From JAHRVQ01 sp029941905 (lineage in GTDB: Bacteria > Pseudomonadota > Gammaproteobacteria > Pseudomonadales > Azotimanducaceae), in contig JAPYTQ010000017.1 of assembly GCA_029941905.1 (NCBI GenBank), forward strand, positions 39,459 to 103,458: a stretch of DNA of 64,000 nucleotides. Direction: 5' to 3'. The notes beneath the pieces are model-generated. The model had not been told where the DNA came from. It made no database searches and saw nothing but the letters and a program-made list of their open reading frames with translations. Every line of letters begins with the position of its first letter. The stretch's first letter is position 1. A program made the position numbers and the translations under genes. Below, piece after piece: positions 50,820 through 59,874 of the stretch.

Positions 50820-51203
50820 ATGGAAAGTGAAAGTGAAGGCACCCAAGCGGTTTCGGCATTTATCGACGCGTTTAATGCCCAGGATCATGTGGCGTTGGCC
50901 GCGTCCCTCAATTATCCACACATCCGGTTGGCCAATAACAGATATATGACCGTGGAATCAGCAGAAGACTTTGCCCGCATGAGCCAGAAAGGGAAAACCC
51001 GCCTGTCGGAAGAGGGTTGGCACCATACGGTGAGGAGCTCCATAGCAGTCATTCATTCAGGGGAGGATAAGGAACACCTGGCCCTCACCATGGACCGATG
51101 CCACGAGGATGGCACGGTTTACAATAGCTTCGATACCTTCTGGATCGCGACAAAGCAGGACGGCCACTGGGGAATACAATTTCGCTCCAGCTTCCTGCGC
51201 TGA
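50820..51203 (+). CDS. SnoaL/NTF2-like protein
   Basis: This 127-residue single-domain protein has the alpha+beta barrel pattern of NTF2-like/SnoaL proteins: AVSAFIDAFNAQDHVALAASLNYPHIRL at the start, then strands ending YNSFDTFWIATKQDGHWGIQFRSSFL. NTF2-like proteins include ketosteroid isomerases, dehydratases and small binding proteins; no catalytic set is evident here. The AAAGGAG ribosome site is strong. A second NTF2-like gene follows after 80 bp, so the two may be co-transcribed. They lie just left of tRNA-Arg. Confidence 0.75.
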   Translation: MESESEGTQAVSAFIDAFNAQDHVALAASLNYPHIRLANNRYMTVESAEDFARMSQKGKTRLSEEGWHHTVRSSIAVIHSGEDKEHLALTMDRCHEDGTVYNSFDTFWIATKQDGHWGIQFRSSFLR

Positions 51204-51283
51204 CAGGTAAAAGTACAGAATCTGGATCGCTGCTTTCTGCTAACATAACGCCTCCCAACCGGGAGTAATCGCAGGAGAGAGAA

Positions 51284-51661
51284 ATGTCGGCATTGGAAGT
51301 TGGTCAGGCATTGGTTGAAATGGTATCCAAAGGTCGCGAAAGTGAGCAGGCATTTGTTACCCAGTATTATTCAGACGAGATCGTCAGCATTGAAGGTGGA
51401 GACTCAGCCGAAATGCCCGCCCGGATGGAGGGTATTGAAGCCATCAGAGGCAAGCACGATTGGTGGTACGACAACAACGACGTGCATAGTACGGATGTCG
51501 AAGGCCCCTATGTGGGCAATCGGGACGATCAGTTCGTTGTAAAGTTCATCCTGGACATGACGCCCACGGATGGTGAGCGTACGCAAATGGAAGAAGTTGC
51601 GATTTTCACAGTCAAGGATGACAAGATTGTCCACGAAGAATACCTGTACCGCGTGGGTTAA
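51284..51661 (+). CDS. SnoaL-like domain protein
   Basis: This 125-residue NTF2-like protein has LVEMVSKGRESEQAFVTQYYSDEIVSIEG, MEGIEAIRGKHDWWYDNNDVHSTDVEGPYVG and MEEVAIFTVKDDKIVHEEYLYRVG, the usual SnoaL-like order of helices and long curved strands. AGGAGAG precedes the ATG. A CTCCC-AACC-GGGAG hairpin lies about 20 bp upstream (51250-51263). A small hydrophobic ligand is likely but unknown. It ends 115 bp before the tRNA gene. Confidence 0.82.
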   Translation: MSALEVGQALVEMVSKGRESEQAFVTQYYSDEIVSIEGGDSAEMPARMEGIEAIRGKHDWWYDNNDVHSTDVEGPYVGNRDDQFVVKFILDMTPTDGERTQMEEVAIFTVKDDKIVHEEYLYRVG

Positions 51662-51706
51662 GAATCGGGAGAATCCGGGTGCTCACGCAGGGTACCCGCT
51701 ACTTTC

Positions 51707-51735
51707 TGGACTGTAGGAATCTAAACAAATATAAT
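51707..51735 (+). promoter_or_regulatory. tRNA promoter with GC-rich discriminator
   Basis: TGGACT (51707-51712) and a perfect TATAAT (51730-51735) are 17 bp apart. The TATAAT is followed by GCGCGCCCGCG, a GC-rich discriminator typical of stable-RNA promoters under stringent (ppGpp) control. The tRNA starts about 40 bp downstream. Confidence 0.65.
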
Positions 51736-51775
51736 GCGCGCCCGCGTCAATTCATTCAATTGACCCAGCTTAAAT

Positions 51776-51852
51776 GCGCCCATAGCTCAGCTGGATAGAG
51801 CACCAGGCTTCGAACCTGGGTGTCGGGGGTTCGAATCCCTCTGGGCGTGCCA
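51776..51852 (+). tRNA. tRNA-Arg (anticodon TCG)
   Basis: The 77-nt cloverleaf is complete, including an encoded CCA. The acceptor GCGCCCA pairs with TGGGCGT, with one G-T at the end. The D stem is GCTC/GAGC, and the anticodon arm CCAGG-CTTCGAA-CCTGG has TCG at 34-36. The variable loop is GTGTC and the T arm GGGGG-TTCGAAT-CCCTC. It reads CGA (and, if wobble modified, other CGN) codons. The region to its right is a patchwork of broken genes, so this tRNA may have served as an integration site. No duplicated 3' end is seen in the window. Confidence 0.96.
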
Positions 51853-52063
51853 TTTTTAAAGGCCCTGACTCGATCGTTGAGGGGCAATTTGCCACTTATT
51901 CCGGCCACTGTCACCTATTTTTGTCTGGTATGTTGATATCAACCACACGTTCACCAACTTGATAGCCCCATGGTCATGAATGTAAATCGGCAAACGTATT
52001 GTATGCTTCTCTCAAATCTGAACCCAGCCCGATCCAGCCTTTGTCGAACAAATGTTTGAATCT

Positions 52064-52508
52064 AGGTGGGACTCGGATTTGGATGCGTTTTAGAATCGCC
52101 GTTAATTTGAGTCACTTCGTAAACTGGCTCCCAACGCGCCCGCAATTTGGCATAGGGTGCATCGTTAGGTTCACCGGTTCTTACCAAATTCCGTTTCCCT
52201 TAACGACTCATCTTTATGGGTGAACAATCTCTTTGGAACCGTCATGTATTCCGCGTGATCGGAGACAACCAAGAAATCCAGTGGTGTTTCAATTTGTATC
52301 AACGTGCGATTGGAAGTGTTGATTACAGGAAAACCCTTAGCCCAACGATAAGCCGCTACTGGAGTTCCATCCCTGTTATTAAAAAAATAATGTATCCTTT
52401 GAATTAGAGGTATGTAAGTGTATCCCCCCAGTTGAGACTGGTGTCTTCGGCATTGACTAAGGCTGGCGTAAATATCGCGATTGAGAATGCAATTAGGTTT
52501 TTTTTCAT
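52064..52508 (-). pseudogene. shredded DUF3604 gene
   Basis: An ATG at 52508 encodes a signal peptide (MKKNLIAFSIAIFTPALVNA) but stops after 34 residues at 52404. Further along in other frames come GTPVAAYRWAKGFPV and LDFLVVSDHAEYM (about 52385-52235), then KLRARWEPVYEVTQ and NGDSKTHPNPSP (52167-52064). The TPLDF-VSDHAEYM and YEVTQI-GDS-THP blocks are DUF3604 hallmarks, a PHP-like family of exported proteins often found near sulfatases. Several frameshifts and large deletions remove most of a normal gene of about 600 codons. The rest of the 51853-52692 gap shows nothing else certain. Confidence 0.75.
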
Positions 52509-52692
52509 AGTATCTCTCGTTTAGTTAACGTCGTGCATTTGGCGAAAATTTAAGCAGCAGGGACCATATTATGTATCCTCGGGCAAACCGCATAAGCAGT
52601 GGCGTTAGCAATTGGATATGATCGAGGTTACCTTCAACATGGTCTCGAAGCATCTTTGTATTAATTCATTCTTAAAGGCAATCGATAAAATA

Positions 52693-55074
52693 ATGACGAA
52701 TTTAACTGAAACAACCTTTAGAGCCGCCAGGTATCTGCTATTAATAGTCGTTCCTATTGCATTGCTAACTGGCTCAGTACAGGCGCAGGAGTCAGAGCCC
52801 AACTAGAACCGGTCGGTGCTCCCGATCCTCCAGCCCGAGTTCAAGGGCAAAGCTGGTCTAAGGGTCTCAGAGTCAGTACTGGACTTCCCGGCCGAGGTCG
52901 CGGCTCCGAAAGGTGCGCCCAACATCCTGCTCATCATGCCGGATGATGTGGGCTTCGGTGCCACCGCGCCATTTGGTGGTCCAGTCCCCACACCGGCGCT
53001 TGATCGAATTGCCAACGCCGGGTTGCGCTATAACCAGTTCCACACCACCGCGCTCTGCTCGCCGACGCGCGCAGCGCTTCTCACTGGACGCAACCACCAC
53101 TCTGTGGCCACCGGTGTGATCATGGAGCTCGGCACCGGCATGCCTGGTTACAACTCCTTGATGTCAAAGCAAAACGGCAGCGTCGCTGAGATCCTAAAGC
53201 AGAACGGCTACAACACGATCTGGTACGGGAAGAACCACAACGTGCCTGACTGGCATTCCAGCGAGGCAGGACCGTTTGACCTCTGGCCCACGGGCCTTGG
53301 GTTCGAGAACTTCTTCGGCTTCATAGGCGGTGATACGAGCCAGTTCACACCAGCCATCTTCGACGGCACCAAACCAGTCGAGCCGCCAAACACCAAGGAC
53401 TACCACCTTGACGAGGACATGGCGGACCGGGCGGTTCGTTACATTCAGCAGCAGCATGCGCTCGCCCCTGACAAACCGTTCCTGGTTTATTACGCGCCCG
53501 GCACATCGCACGCGCCGCACCACGCACCCAAGGAGTGGATCGAGAAATTCAAGGGCCAGTTTGATCAGGGGTGGGACGAGATGCGGAAGGAGACTTTTGC
53601 CCGACAGCTGGCTATGGGGATCATCCCCAAGGGCACCAAGCTCACCAAGCGCCCGGACGCGCTACGTGCCTGGGATTCGCTGAACGACGACCAGAAGGAG
53701 CTGTACTCCCGGATGATGGAAGTCTACGCCGGTGCGCTGGCACACATGGACTACCAGATCGCCCGTATCCTTGATGCGGTCGAAGCGACGGGTGAGATGG
53801 ATAATACGTTGGTCATGTACATCGTCGGTGACAACGGCGCCAGCGCGGAAGGCAGCCCTGACGGCCTACTCAACGAGATGACTTTCTTCAACGGCATCAC
53901 GGTGCCTTTCGAGGACACGTACGCGCGGATCGACGAACTTGGTGGTCCGAACACCTTCGGGCACTTCCCGTCGGCATGGGCGCACGCAATGGACACGCCG
54001 TTTCAGTGGACCAAGCAGATCGCGTCGCATTTCGGCGGCACCCGCAACGGTCTCGCGATCTCGTGGCCAGACGGCATCAAAGGAAAGGGCGAGATTCGAA
54101 ATCAGTTCCACCACATCATTGATATCATGCCGACGATTCTCGAGGCCACTGGCTTACCCGCGCCCGATTCGATCAATGGAGTGCCGCAGCGCTCAATCGA
54201 GGGCACAAGCATGGCGTACTCCTTCAATGACTCCAAAGCGCCCTCTACACGTACGCGACAGTACTTCGAGATGATAGGCAACCGGGCAATCTATGACAAC
54301 GGCTGGATCGCCAGCACGACACCGCCTACCGCTCCGTGGGCCAGCTTCGCTGCGCCGGGCGATCCGATCACCGACTTCGAGTGGGAGCTCTACAACGTTG
54401 CGGAGGACTTCTCGCAGAGCGAGAACCTCGCGGAGAAGCACCCTGAACGGCTCGCGGAGATGCAGTTGGTATTCTATGGCGAAGCCGCGAAGTACAACGT
54501 TCTGCCCATCGACAATAGTAGGGTCGAGCGGCTCGATGTAAGCCTACGCCCGAGCCTTACCTAAGGCCGCGACACGTTCACCTACTATGATGGCATGCAC
54601 CGCATTCCAGAGGGCACCGCGCCGGACCTCAAAAACAAGGACCACGACATCACTGTAGAAATCGAGATCGGTGATGGAATGCCCGAGGGCATGTTAGTAA
54701 CGCAAGGCGGCCGTTTCGGTGGCTGGGGTCTGTACGTGATCGATGGCGTGCCGGTCTACACGTACAATGTTGCGAACCTTGAGCGGTATAGCACACGGTC
54801 TACGAAGAAGCTGACTCCAGGCAAGCACACGATTCGCTATTCATTTGATTACAAAGGTGGAAAGCGGCCAGGTGGGGGTGGTACAGGCAAACTGTTCGTC
54901 GACGGCGCGGAGGTCGCGCAGGTCGATGTCAAGCGCACAATGGGCTTTCGTATCTCTCTCGACGAGACCTTTGATATCGGCATGGACGCAGGTGAGCCCG
55001 TCAGCGAGGAGTATCACGTCCCGTTCGATTTTACAGACGAAATCAGCAAGGTAGTCGTGAAGCTTGGAGACTGA
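52693..55074 (+). pseudogene. arylsulfatase gene with two in-frame stop codons
   Basis: One frame from the ATG at 52693 to 55074 (794 codons) encodes a complete type I arylsulfatase, but with TAG at 52804-52806 and TAA at 54562-54564. Part 1 is a signal peptide (RYLLLIVVPIALLTGSVQAQ). Part 2 has the metal start APNILLIMPDDVGFG, the formylglycine motif CSPTR in TTALCSPTRAALLTGR, and AGALAHMDYQIARILDAV. Part 3 is the C-terminal domain with VTQGGRFGGWGLYV, SFDYKGG and SLDETFDIGMDAGEPVSEEYHVPF. There is no frameshift, so the gene is a young pseudogene, or readthrough occurs. GC content and codon use are clearly higher than in the flanks, pointing to transfer. Confidence 0.9.
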
Positions 55075-55248
55075 CAGCATATGGCCGTCCCTCAATAACT
55101 AGAGAACAATGACTCTTAGTCGAAACGGCCTGGCATCACATGGCTGACAATCGCGTGCGGTGGACGAGCCGAGGCGTTTCGCTGGTGAATCACAGAGCGG
55201 GATCTCTGGCGAAAGCTCGGCAAGTCTTTCTACTGGTACGTCCATATA

Positions 55249-55452
55249 TTAATTTTCTTCCTGCCGCAACCAGCCTGCTGAATAGGTCAGGATCACCCCA
55301 TAGTGCCACTCCTGTGACGTATTAGCACCTGCACCGTGAAGTAGTCCGCCCGTCCAGTAGAGTACAGAACCGGCTGGCATCTCTGCCTCGACAATCTCCT
55401 CATTGATTACTTTCCGGTCACCAGGCCACTTGTGGCTTCCCGGCACAAGCAA
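55249..55452 (-). pseudogene. phytanoyl-CoA dioxygenase C-terminal fragment
   Basis: A 67-codon fragment reads LVPGSHKWPGDRK, EEIVEAEMPAGSVLYWTGG and LLHGAGANTSQEWHYGVI, then LTYSAGWLRQEEN. The PGSH segment carries the distal iron-ligand His region and the HGAG-N part is the 2-oxoglutarate-binding end of PhyH-family oxygenases. A stop lies three codons before the fragment and another at the normal late position, so about 200 N-terminal residues with the first HxD are missing. The surrounding sequence (55075-55248 and 55453-55689) shows no other gene. Confidence 0.8.
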
Positions 55453-55689
55453 CGTTCATTTAGGTATACCCGGACCGCAGCCGGGACAACCCCAGCGAAC
55501 CTATGCTGCACTTTCCAGCCGCCGTTTCGTTGGATGTCTGTGCGCAACTTGGACTCGGAAGAAAATAAAATTCAATGTCACAATGACAGGTTCATCGAAT
55601 CGAGACTAGTTCGTTTGCTATATCTTGATTTGATACCGCATTATGGGCATTGTTTTATTTCGGTAAGTAAACCTAATGAAGGTAGGTTC

Positions 55690-56637
55690 ATGATCAAAAA
55701 AATCAGCATAGGTATTCTGGCTTCCCTGGTGCTTATCTCAGTAGTTACTTATATCTTTTATTCGAGTTTTCGAGATGAGCAACTGGATCTGTTGGCGTCG
55801 GGAAGCCAGATCGCAGACACTTCGGCAGGACCGATTGAGTATCAAATGGTCGGTAACACCGGCCCGGTGCTGCTATTTTTACACGGCACACCCGGTGGCT
55901 ATGATCAGGCACCGCCAACCCCAGGATTTCGAGTGCTTGCTCCATCTCGACCCGGTTATCTACGTACTCCCTTGGTAGTGGGCAGAACACCCGTTAAGCA
56001 GGCGCAGGCTTACGCGGCTTTGCTGGAGTCGTTAGATATTGACTCCGTAATTGTGATGGGTGCTTCAGGTGGTGGACCTTCTTCTCTTGCCTTTGCTTCA
56101 CTCTACCCGGAACGAACAGTGGCTCTAATTGCCATGGAAGCGGTTTCTCAGAAGTTGGACCTTGGTGAAGAGTCGGAAGCGCCCGCTTTTATGCAATCAG
56201 ATTTTGTCATGTGGGCGATGATATCGTTGATGAACAGGCTTATGGGTCCAGAAGGAATCGTCGGATTAATGATACCAGACCCAGCTAATCAACAATTGGT
56301 ACTGCAGGATGCGGAAAAAACAGCCAATCTGGGAGCCTTGATGTGGTCGATATGGCCAATTTCACAGCGCGAGACTGGACAGAGAAACGACTCGTCGGTA
56401 TTTAGCTCTCTCGACCTGCCTAACTCGGAAATCACTGTGCCGACTTTGATTATTCATGGTACTGAAGACATCAATGTGCCTTTCGCACAAAGTGAAATAC
56501 TTGTTAATCAGATTCCGGGCGCAATACTGCACAGAATTGAGGGCGGTGATCATATGATGCCATTTTCTCATTCAGAAGAAGTAGAAACTGCGATTGACCA
56601 GTTTCTGGCTACATTGAACATTGGGGATGGGAATTGA
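55690..56637 (+). CDS. membrane-anchored alpha/beta hydrolase
   Basis: I start at the ATG at 55690 (MIKKISIGILASLVLISVVTYIFYSS), which gives an N-terminal membrane anchor or signal and has GAAGG upstream; the open frame extends far upstream without similarity. The 315-residue protein has the oxyanion block LLFLHGTPGGYDQA, the nucleophile elbow VMGASGGGPSSLAFA, the Asp in IIHGTEDINVPF and the His in GGDHMMPF. It belongs to the broad esterase/epoxide-hydrolase group. It appears intact although flanked by broken genes. Confidence 0.85.
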   Translation: MIKKISIGILASLVLISVVTYIFYSSFRDEQLDLLASGSQIADTSAGPIEYQMVGNTGPVLLFLHGTPGGYDQAPPTPGFRVLAPSRPGYLRTPLVVGRTPVKQAQAYAALLESLDIDSVIVMGASGGGPSSLAFASLYPERTVALIAMEAVSQKLDLGEESEAPAFMQSDFVMWAMISLMNRLMGPEGIVGLMIPDPANQQLVLQDAEKTANLGALMWSIWPISQRETGQRNDSSVFSSLDLPNSEITVPTLIIHGTEDINVPFAQSEILVNQIPGAILHRIEGGDHMMPFSHSEEVETAIDQFLATLNIGDGN

Positions 56638-56789
56638 GTTTACAAAATACACTTCCTTAAGACACTGTTGTTCGTTTCATGAATGTGTCTCAGTGAATAT
56701 CATGCTCAATGAACCCACGAAAAACTCAGATCATATGCCCTGATTAAAGAGCCATCCTTCACGCTCTAAACCCGACATGGCTGATCTGA

Positions 56790-58631
56790 TCAGAACTCAC
56801 AACCAGAGCCCTTCTTTCTGGCGATTCTGGCTTGTTCTCCAGCTTTCGTCAGCGTTTCCTTTTGGTCCAGGAGATTGATCGCCTGCTTAAATCTGGGAGT
56901 TCTGGCATACGCCGCGACATAAGATTCAGGCCTTATTGTGCCGTCGAATTTCCAGGCTTCGTCAATGAGAGGTCTTGCCTCTTCAAATCTGCGTAATTCA
57001 ATCAGTGCTTCCCATCGAATCGAAAGCAGGTCTGCCCTTGCTCCACCGCCAGTTGCCAACTCTAATCCCCTGGAAGATTCGGCCAGTGATAGTTCGTAAT
57101 GACCACTCAAGAACAGTAACCATGCGTAGTTGTATTGGAAATTGGCCTGTTCAAAATGGAACGGGATTTTTGCTGCAGTTGACATCAAACTCTATGCTGC
57201 ATGCATTCTGCCTTCGCGAAGAGCGATCATGGACAATGCTGCAGGAAACCATCCCCATTCAGGGTGTTGCTTCATGCCTTGTTGAAGTAGTTGGTTTGCT
57301 TTGCGGTAGTCCAATGTCATCAGCAGATGGACTCGCCCTGCCTGAAGCAGGTTTTGAGGATCCTTGGGATTAAGCTCGATCGCCTTTTCAATATAGGTGA
57401 GCGCGGCGTTTGTTGCCTCGTTGTGAGACATTCCCCCTAAGCCATACGTATATATCTTGGAAAGGAGTAGATAAGGGAGCGCAAATTGAGGATCAACTTC
57501 GATCGACTTCTCGAGGTAATTTTTTTGAATCCGGTGAGAACCTCCTTCACCTGTATTAGCGAGACGCGCCTGCTCATGAGCTTTGAGAAAATCTTCACGC
57601 GCTTTGGGTTTCGCTGATTCGAGACTGGGGTGTATCGATGCGTATTGTTTAAGTAAATCGAAGCCTAACCATATGGCAGAAAGTTCAGCGATAGAATTGG
57701 CGACTTCGGATTGCAGTGTAAATACATCAGTATTGTCGAGTGATCGAAGATAGGTTTTTGACCAGATGCTTGAATTGTCCGCTCTGACCAATTGGGCTCG
57801 AATCTGAATAGCTTTACTCCCTGGTTGGATGTTGCCCCGAAGTACATAGTGGAAATCGTGCGCATCGTTCTGATATCCGTCGGATTTAGAGACTCTCAGT
57901 GCGTGGCAGATGGGTTCAAGAGCACATGCGCGTTTTTGCGTAAGCTGTCGCACAACCTCGTCAGATAACCCTCTTGAGATGGCTTCCATTTCCGGGTCCG
58001 AGAAACCAGGCTGAAAAGGAAGCACAACAATCGAAAAGGCCTTTGCCCAATCGAAAACCACCACCTCACTTGCAGGTTCTTCTTTCACACCTACTGGGAC
58101 AAATTGGCTATAAAGAAGAAAACCTGTTCCGAAAATTGCAAGAGCGATGAGTCCGCGCCACAGGCCTCTATGCTTAGGTGTAGCCGGTCTCGGTACGCTG
58201 ATCTGCTCCATCAATTTCGCCATTCGATTTTGCAGCTTGTCTCGATACTCCTGATCCGCCAGGGCATGTTTCAGTACGGCCTGTTGGGCGGGCAGGTTGA
58301 GTGATAATCCCCCCGGTAGATCTGTCTGTTGGAGATGCACGGCGAGAATGGGGATTTCTTTTTTTAGTGCGAAGTTCACTTCATTGCGACAGTTCTGGGA
58401 TTCAGCTGATTGAGGAGTGACAAAGAACAGAAATAGCTTGGCGCCTTCGATATGATTGGCCAGATCTTCACTCCACTCTGTGCCCACTTCGATGCCATCG
58501 TCGTACCAGATGTTGAAACCGCAATCCTTCAACCAAGTCAGTTCGGCGTACACATGAGATGAGTCCTTGTGGGAATAACTCACAAAGACGTAACGTTCAT
58601 CGCCTGTATAAGCTGGGAACGGCCGTGTCAT
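56790..58631 (-). pseudogene. TIR-TPR signalling protein with an in-frame amber stop
   Basis: From the ATG at 58631 one frame runs to 56790 (about 613 codons), interrupted only by TAG at 57192-57194. Residues 1-135 are a TIR domain (FVSYSHKDSSHVYAELTWL, WYDDGIEVGTEW, and QNCRNEVNFAL with the Glu of NADase-type TIRs). A membrane helix follows (GLIALAIFGTGFLLYSQFV), then a FlgO/TolB-like domain (FSIVVLPFQPGFSDPEMEAISRGLSDEVV) and TPR repeats. The TPRs continue after the stop (NYAWLLFLSGHYELSLAESSRGLEL), so the tail was part of the gene. The truncated 479-residue product may still be made. I see no further defence genes beside it. Confidence 0.85.
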
Positions 58632-58864
58632 CACATTTCTTACTTTTTACGGTGCAATAAGGTTGCCGTTTATCAAGGTGTAAATCAAGGTACTCAGATT
58701 TAGCGGGTAGACAGTTCTTGAAAAAGTTATAGAACTGTAACCTTATGATTCTGGGTCAGATGGAGTTCAGATATCTAACGATCGCTTGTTTAGAGCTCAT
58801 ACCATATGCAGTAACGGAGAGGTGTCGATGATGCATCGCATAGGTCATCTCTATAGATTCTTAA

Positions 58865-59209
58865 TCAACTCGACACTACAACTCTCAATAGTCGGTTTGG
58901 GGTTTGTATGAAGTGTCGCAATGCACTGGCGATGACCCAGGATTCAGATCTTACAGAGCCATGCTCAATGCAACCATTGATAGATGCAATTAGTACATCC
59001 AGATCTCCTTTGGAACCTGGCCAGGCGACAAGATTTGCCGTCTGTATTCGACGAAATTCCAACGGTAGTTTTACATCATCAATAATTACCGGTACCAGAA
59101 GTTCACGATCGCGACCGTCCTGGGCTTCATTGCGAACCCAATCGGAATCGACTGATTTTTGTGACCAAAGCACAACAACGCATAATGCCTCATCCATCAC
59201 CCATGACAA
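58865..59209 (-). pseudogene. TIR-domain C-terminal fragment
   Basis: This 114-codon open frame matches the second half of a bacterial TIR domain: EALCVVVLWSQKSVDSDWVRNEAQDG (with the conserved W-V-R-N-E box), ELLVPVIIDDVKLPLEF, RRIQTANLVAWPGS. The first half (F-[IV]-S-Y-S-x-x-D) is missing upstream, and the only start is a TTG at the edge of similarity. The fragment lies 230 bp upstream of the TIR-TPR gene on the same strand; it is a different TIR subtype, so it is not a piece of that gene. The 58635-58864 gap shows no gene. Confidence 0.75.
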
Positions 59210-59256
59210 CCTATCATAGCAAGGTCGCTTAAAGCAGATGCAATGGTAATCAACGG

Positions 59257-59478
59257 CTACTGGACGCAGGCAAATGCTCCGACGAATGAACCATTGCTAC
59301 CTGAGTAACATAAGGCACTGCCAGTTGAAGGCCTGAAGTCACAGGGCTGGCCCGCACCGCATTGTTTGCCTTGTTGATAAGTGTAAAGGGGTGCGACGAA
59401 CAGTTTTTTGTCGACATAGTTTTTGGGGAGCTTACCGACATCGATGTCGTCACATAACATGGCGTTTGAAGGATGCAA
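59257..59478 (-). other. Cys-rich open frame, probable gene fragment
   Basis: A 73-codon minus-strand frame has a plausible protein-like end: LPKNYVDKKLFVAPLYTYQQ, GKQCGAGQPCDFRPSTGSALCYSG, SNGSFVGAFACVQ. The regular Cys spacing suggests the C-terminus of an exported disulfide-bonded domain. There is no ribosome site, no signal peptide and no recognised family. Its start overlaps the DUF1801 fragment on the other strand, so it is likely another truncated gene. Confidence 0.3.
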
Positions 59479-59802
59479 TGTACCGGCGTTCCAGCTGCCA
59501 CGATGTGGGGTCCCTCTATCATCGGATTCGGTAAATCAAACTACAAGTACGCCAATGGTCAGGACGGGGAAATCTGCATGCTGGGTTTTTCGCCGAGAGC
59601 TCAGGCACTGGCCTTCTATGTCACGACAAAATTCAAAAACGCAGACAGTTTGATCAAGAGGTTAGGCAAACACAAAACCGCTCGCGGCGGTTGCTGGTAT
59701 ATCAACAAATTGGATGATGTGGATCTTAAGGTACTGGAACAAATCCTCGCTGGCGCCTTCAAACACAGCATGAAGAAACAACAACAGTTCGAACTCGCTT
59801 AA
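59473..59802 (+). pseudogene. DUF1801 (YdhG-like) gene, N-terminally truncated
   Basis: This 109-residue reading frame shows the DUF1801 core: MWGPSIIGFGKSNYKYANGQDG, MLGFSPRAQALAFYV, LGKHKTARGGCWYINKLDDVDLKVLEQIL. Family members normally have another 30-35 residues before MWGPS (a helix with the expected E-x-F-L and R-x-D pattern). Here an in-frame TGA lies 4 codons before the ATG at 59473 and the preceding sequence is unrelated. A shortened protein may be made. It lies on the left flank of the acyl-CoA ligase gene, convergent with it. Confidence 0.7.
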
Positions 59803-59823
59803 GATCGAGTTACCCTCGGGCAA

Positions 59824-59855
59824 AGCCGGAAAAACCCGGATGGTATCTTCCGGCT
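59824..59855. terminator. inverted repeat between convergent genes
   Basis: AGCCGGAA (59824-59831) and TTCCGGCT (59848-59855) form a perfect 8-bp stem with a 16-base loop. It lies between the DUF1801 stop (59802) and the acyl-CoA ligase stop (59875). No strong U-tract follows on either strand, so termination is only probable. Confidence 0.4.
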
Positions 59856-59874
59856 ATCTAAACGGGGTAAATCC

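Noticed and set aside
51840..51900. Rho-independent terminator after tRNA-Arg
   Set aside because: GGCCCTGAC...GTTGAGGGGC can pair only with bulges and no T-tract follows.
55432..55689. 86-codon N-terminal extension of the membrane-anchored hydrolase
   Set aside because: The extension overlaps the PhyH fragment on the other strand, is not similar to hydrolases, and the internal ATG at 55690 gives a proper membrane anchor.
52804..57194. Recoding of TAG (pyrrolysine) or of other stops as an explanation of the interrupted frames
   Set aside because: All three stop triplets occur among the interruptions, and all three also end many clearly intact genes in the window. No pyl or sel genes or SECIS-like hairpins are seen. 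Recent nonsense mutation is simpler.
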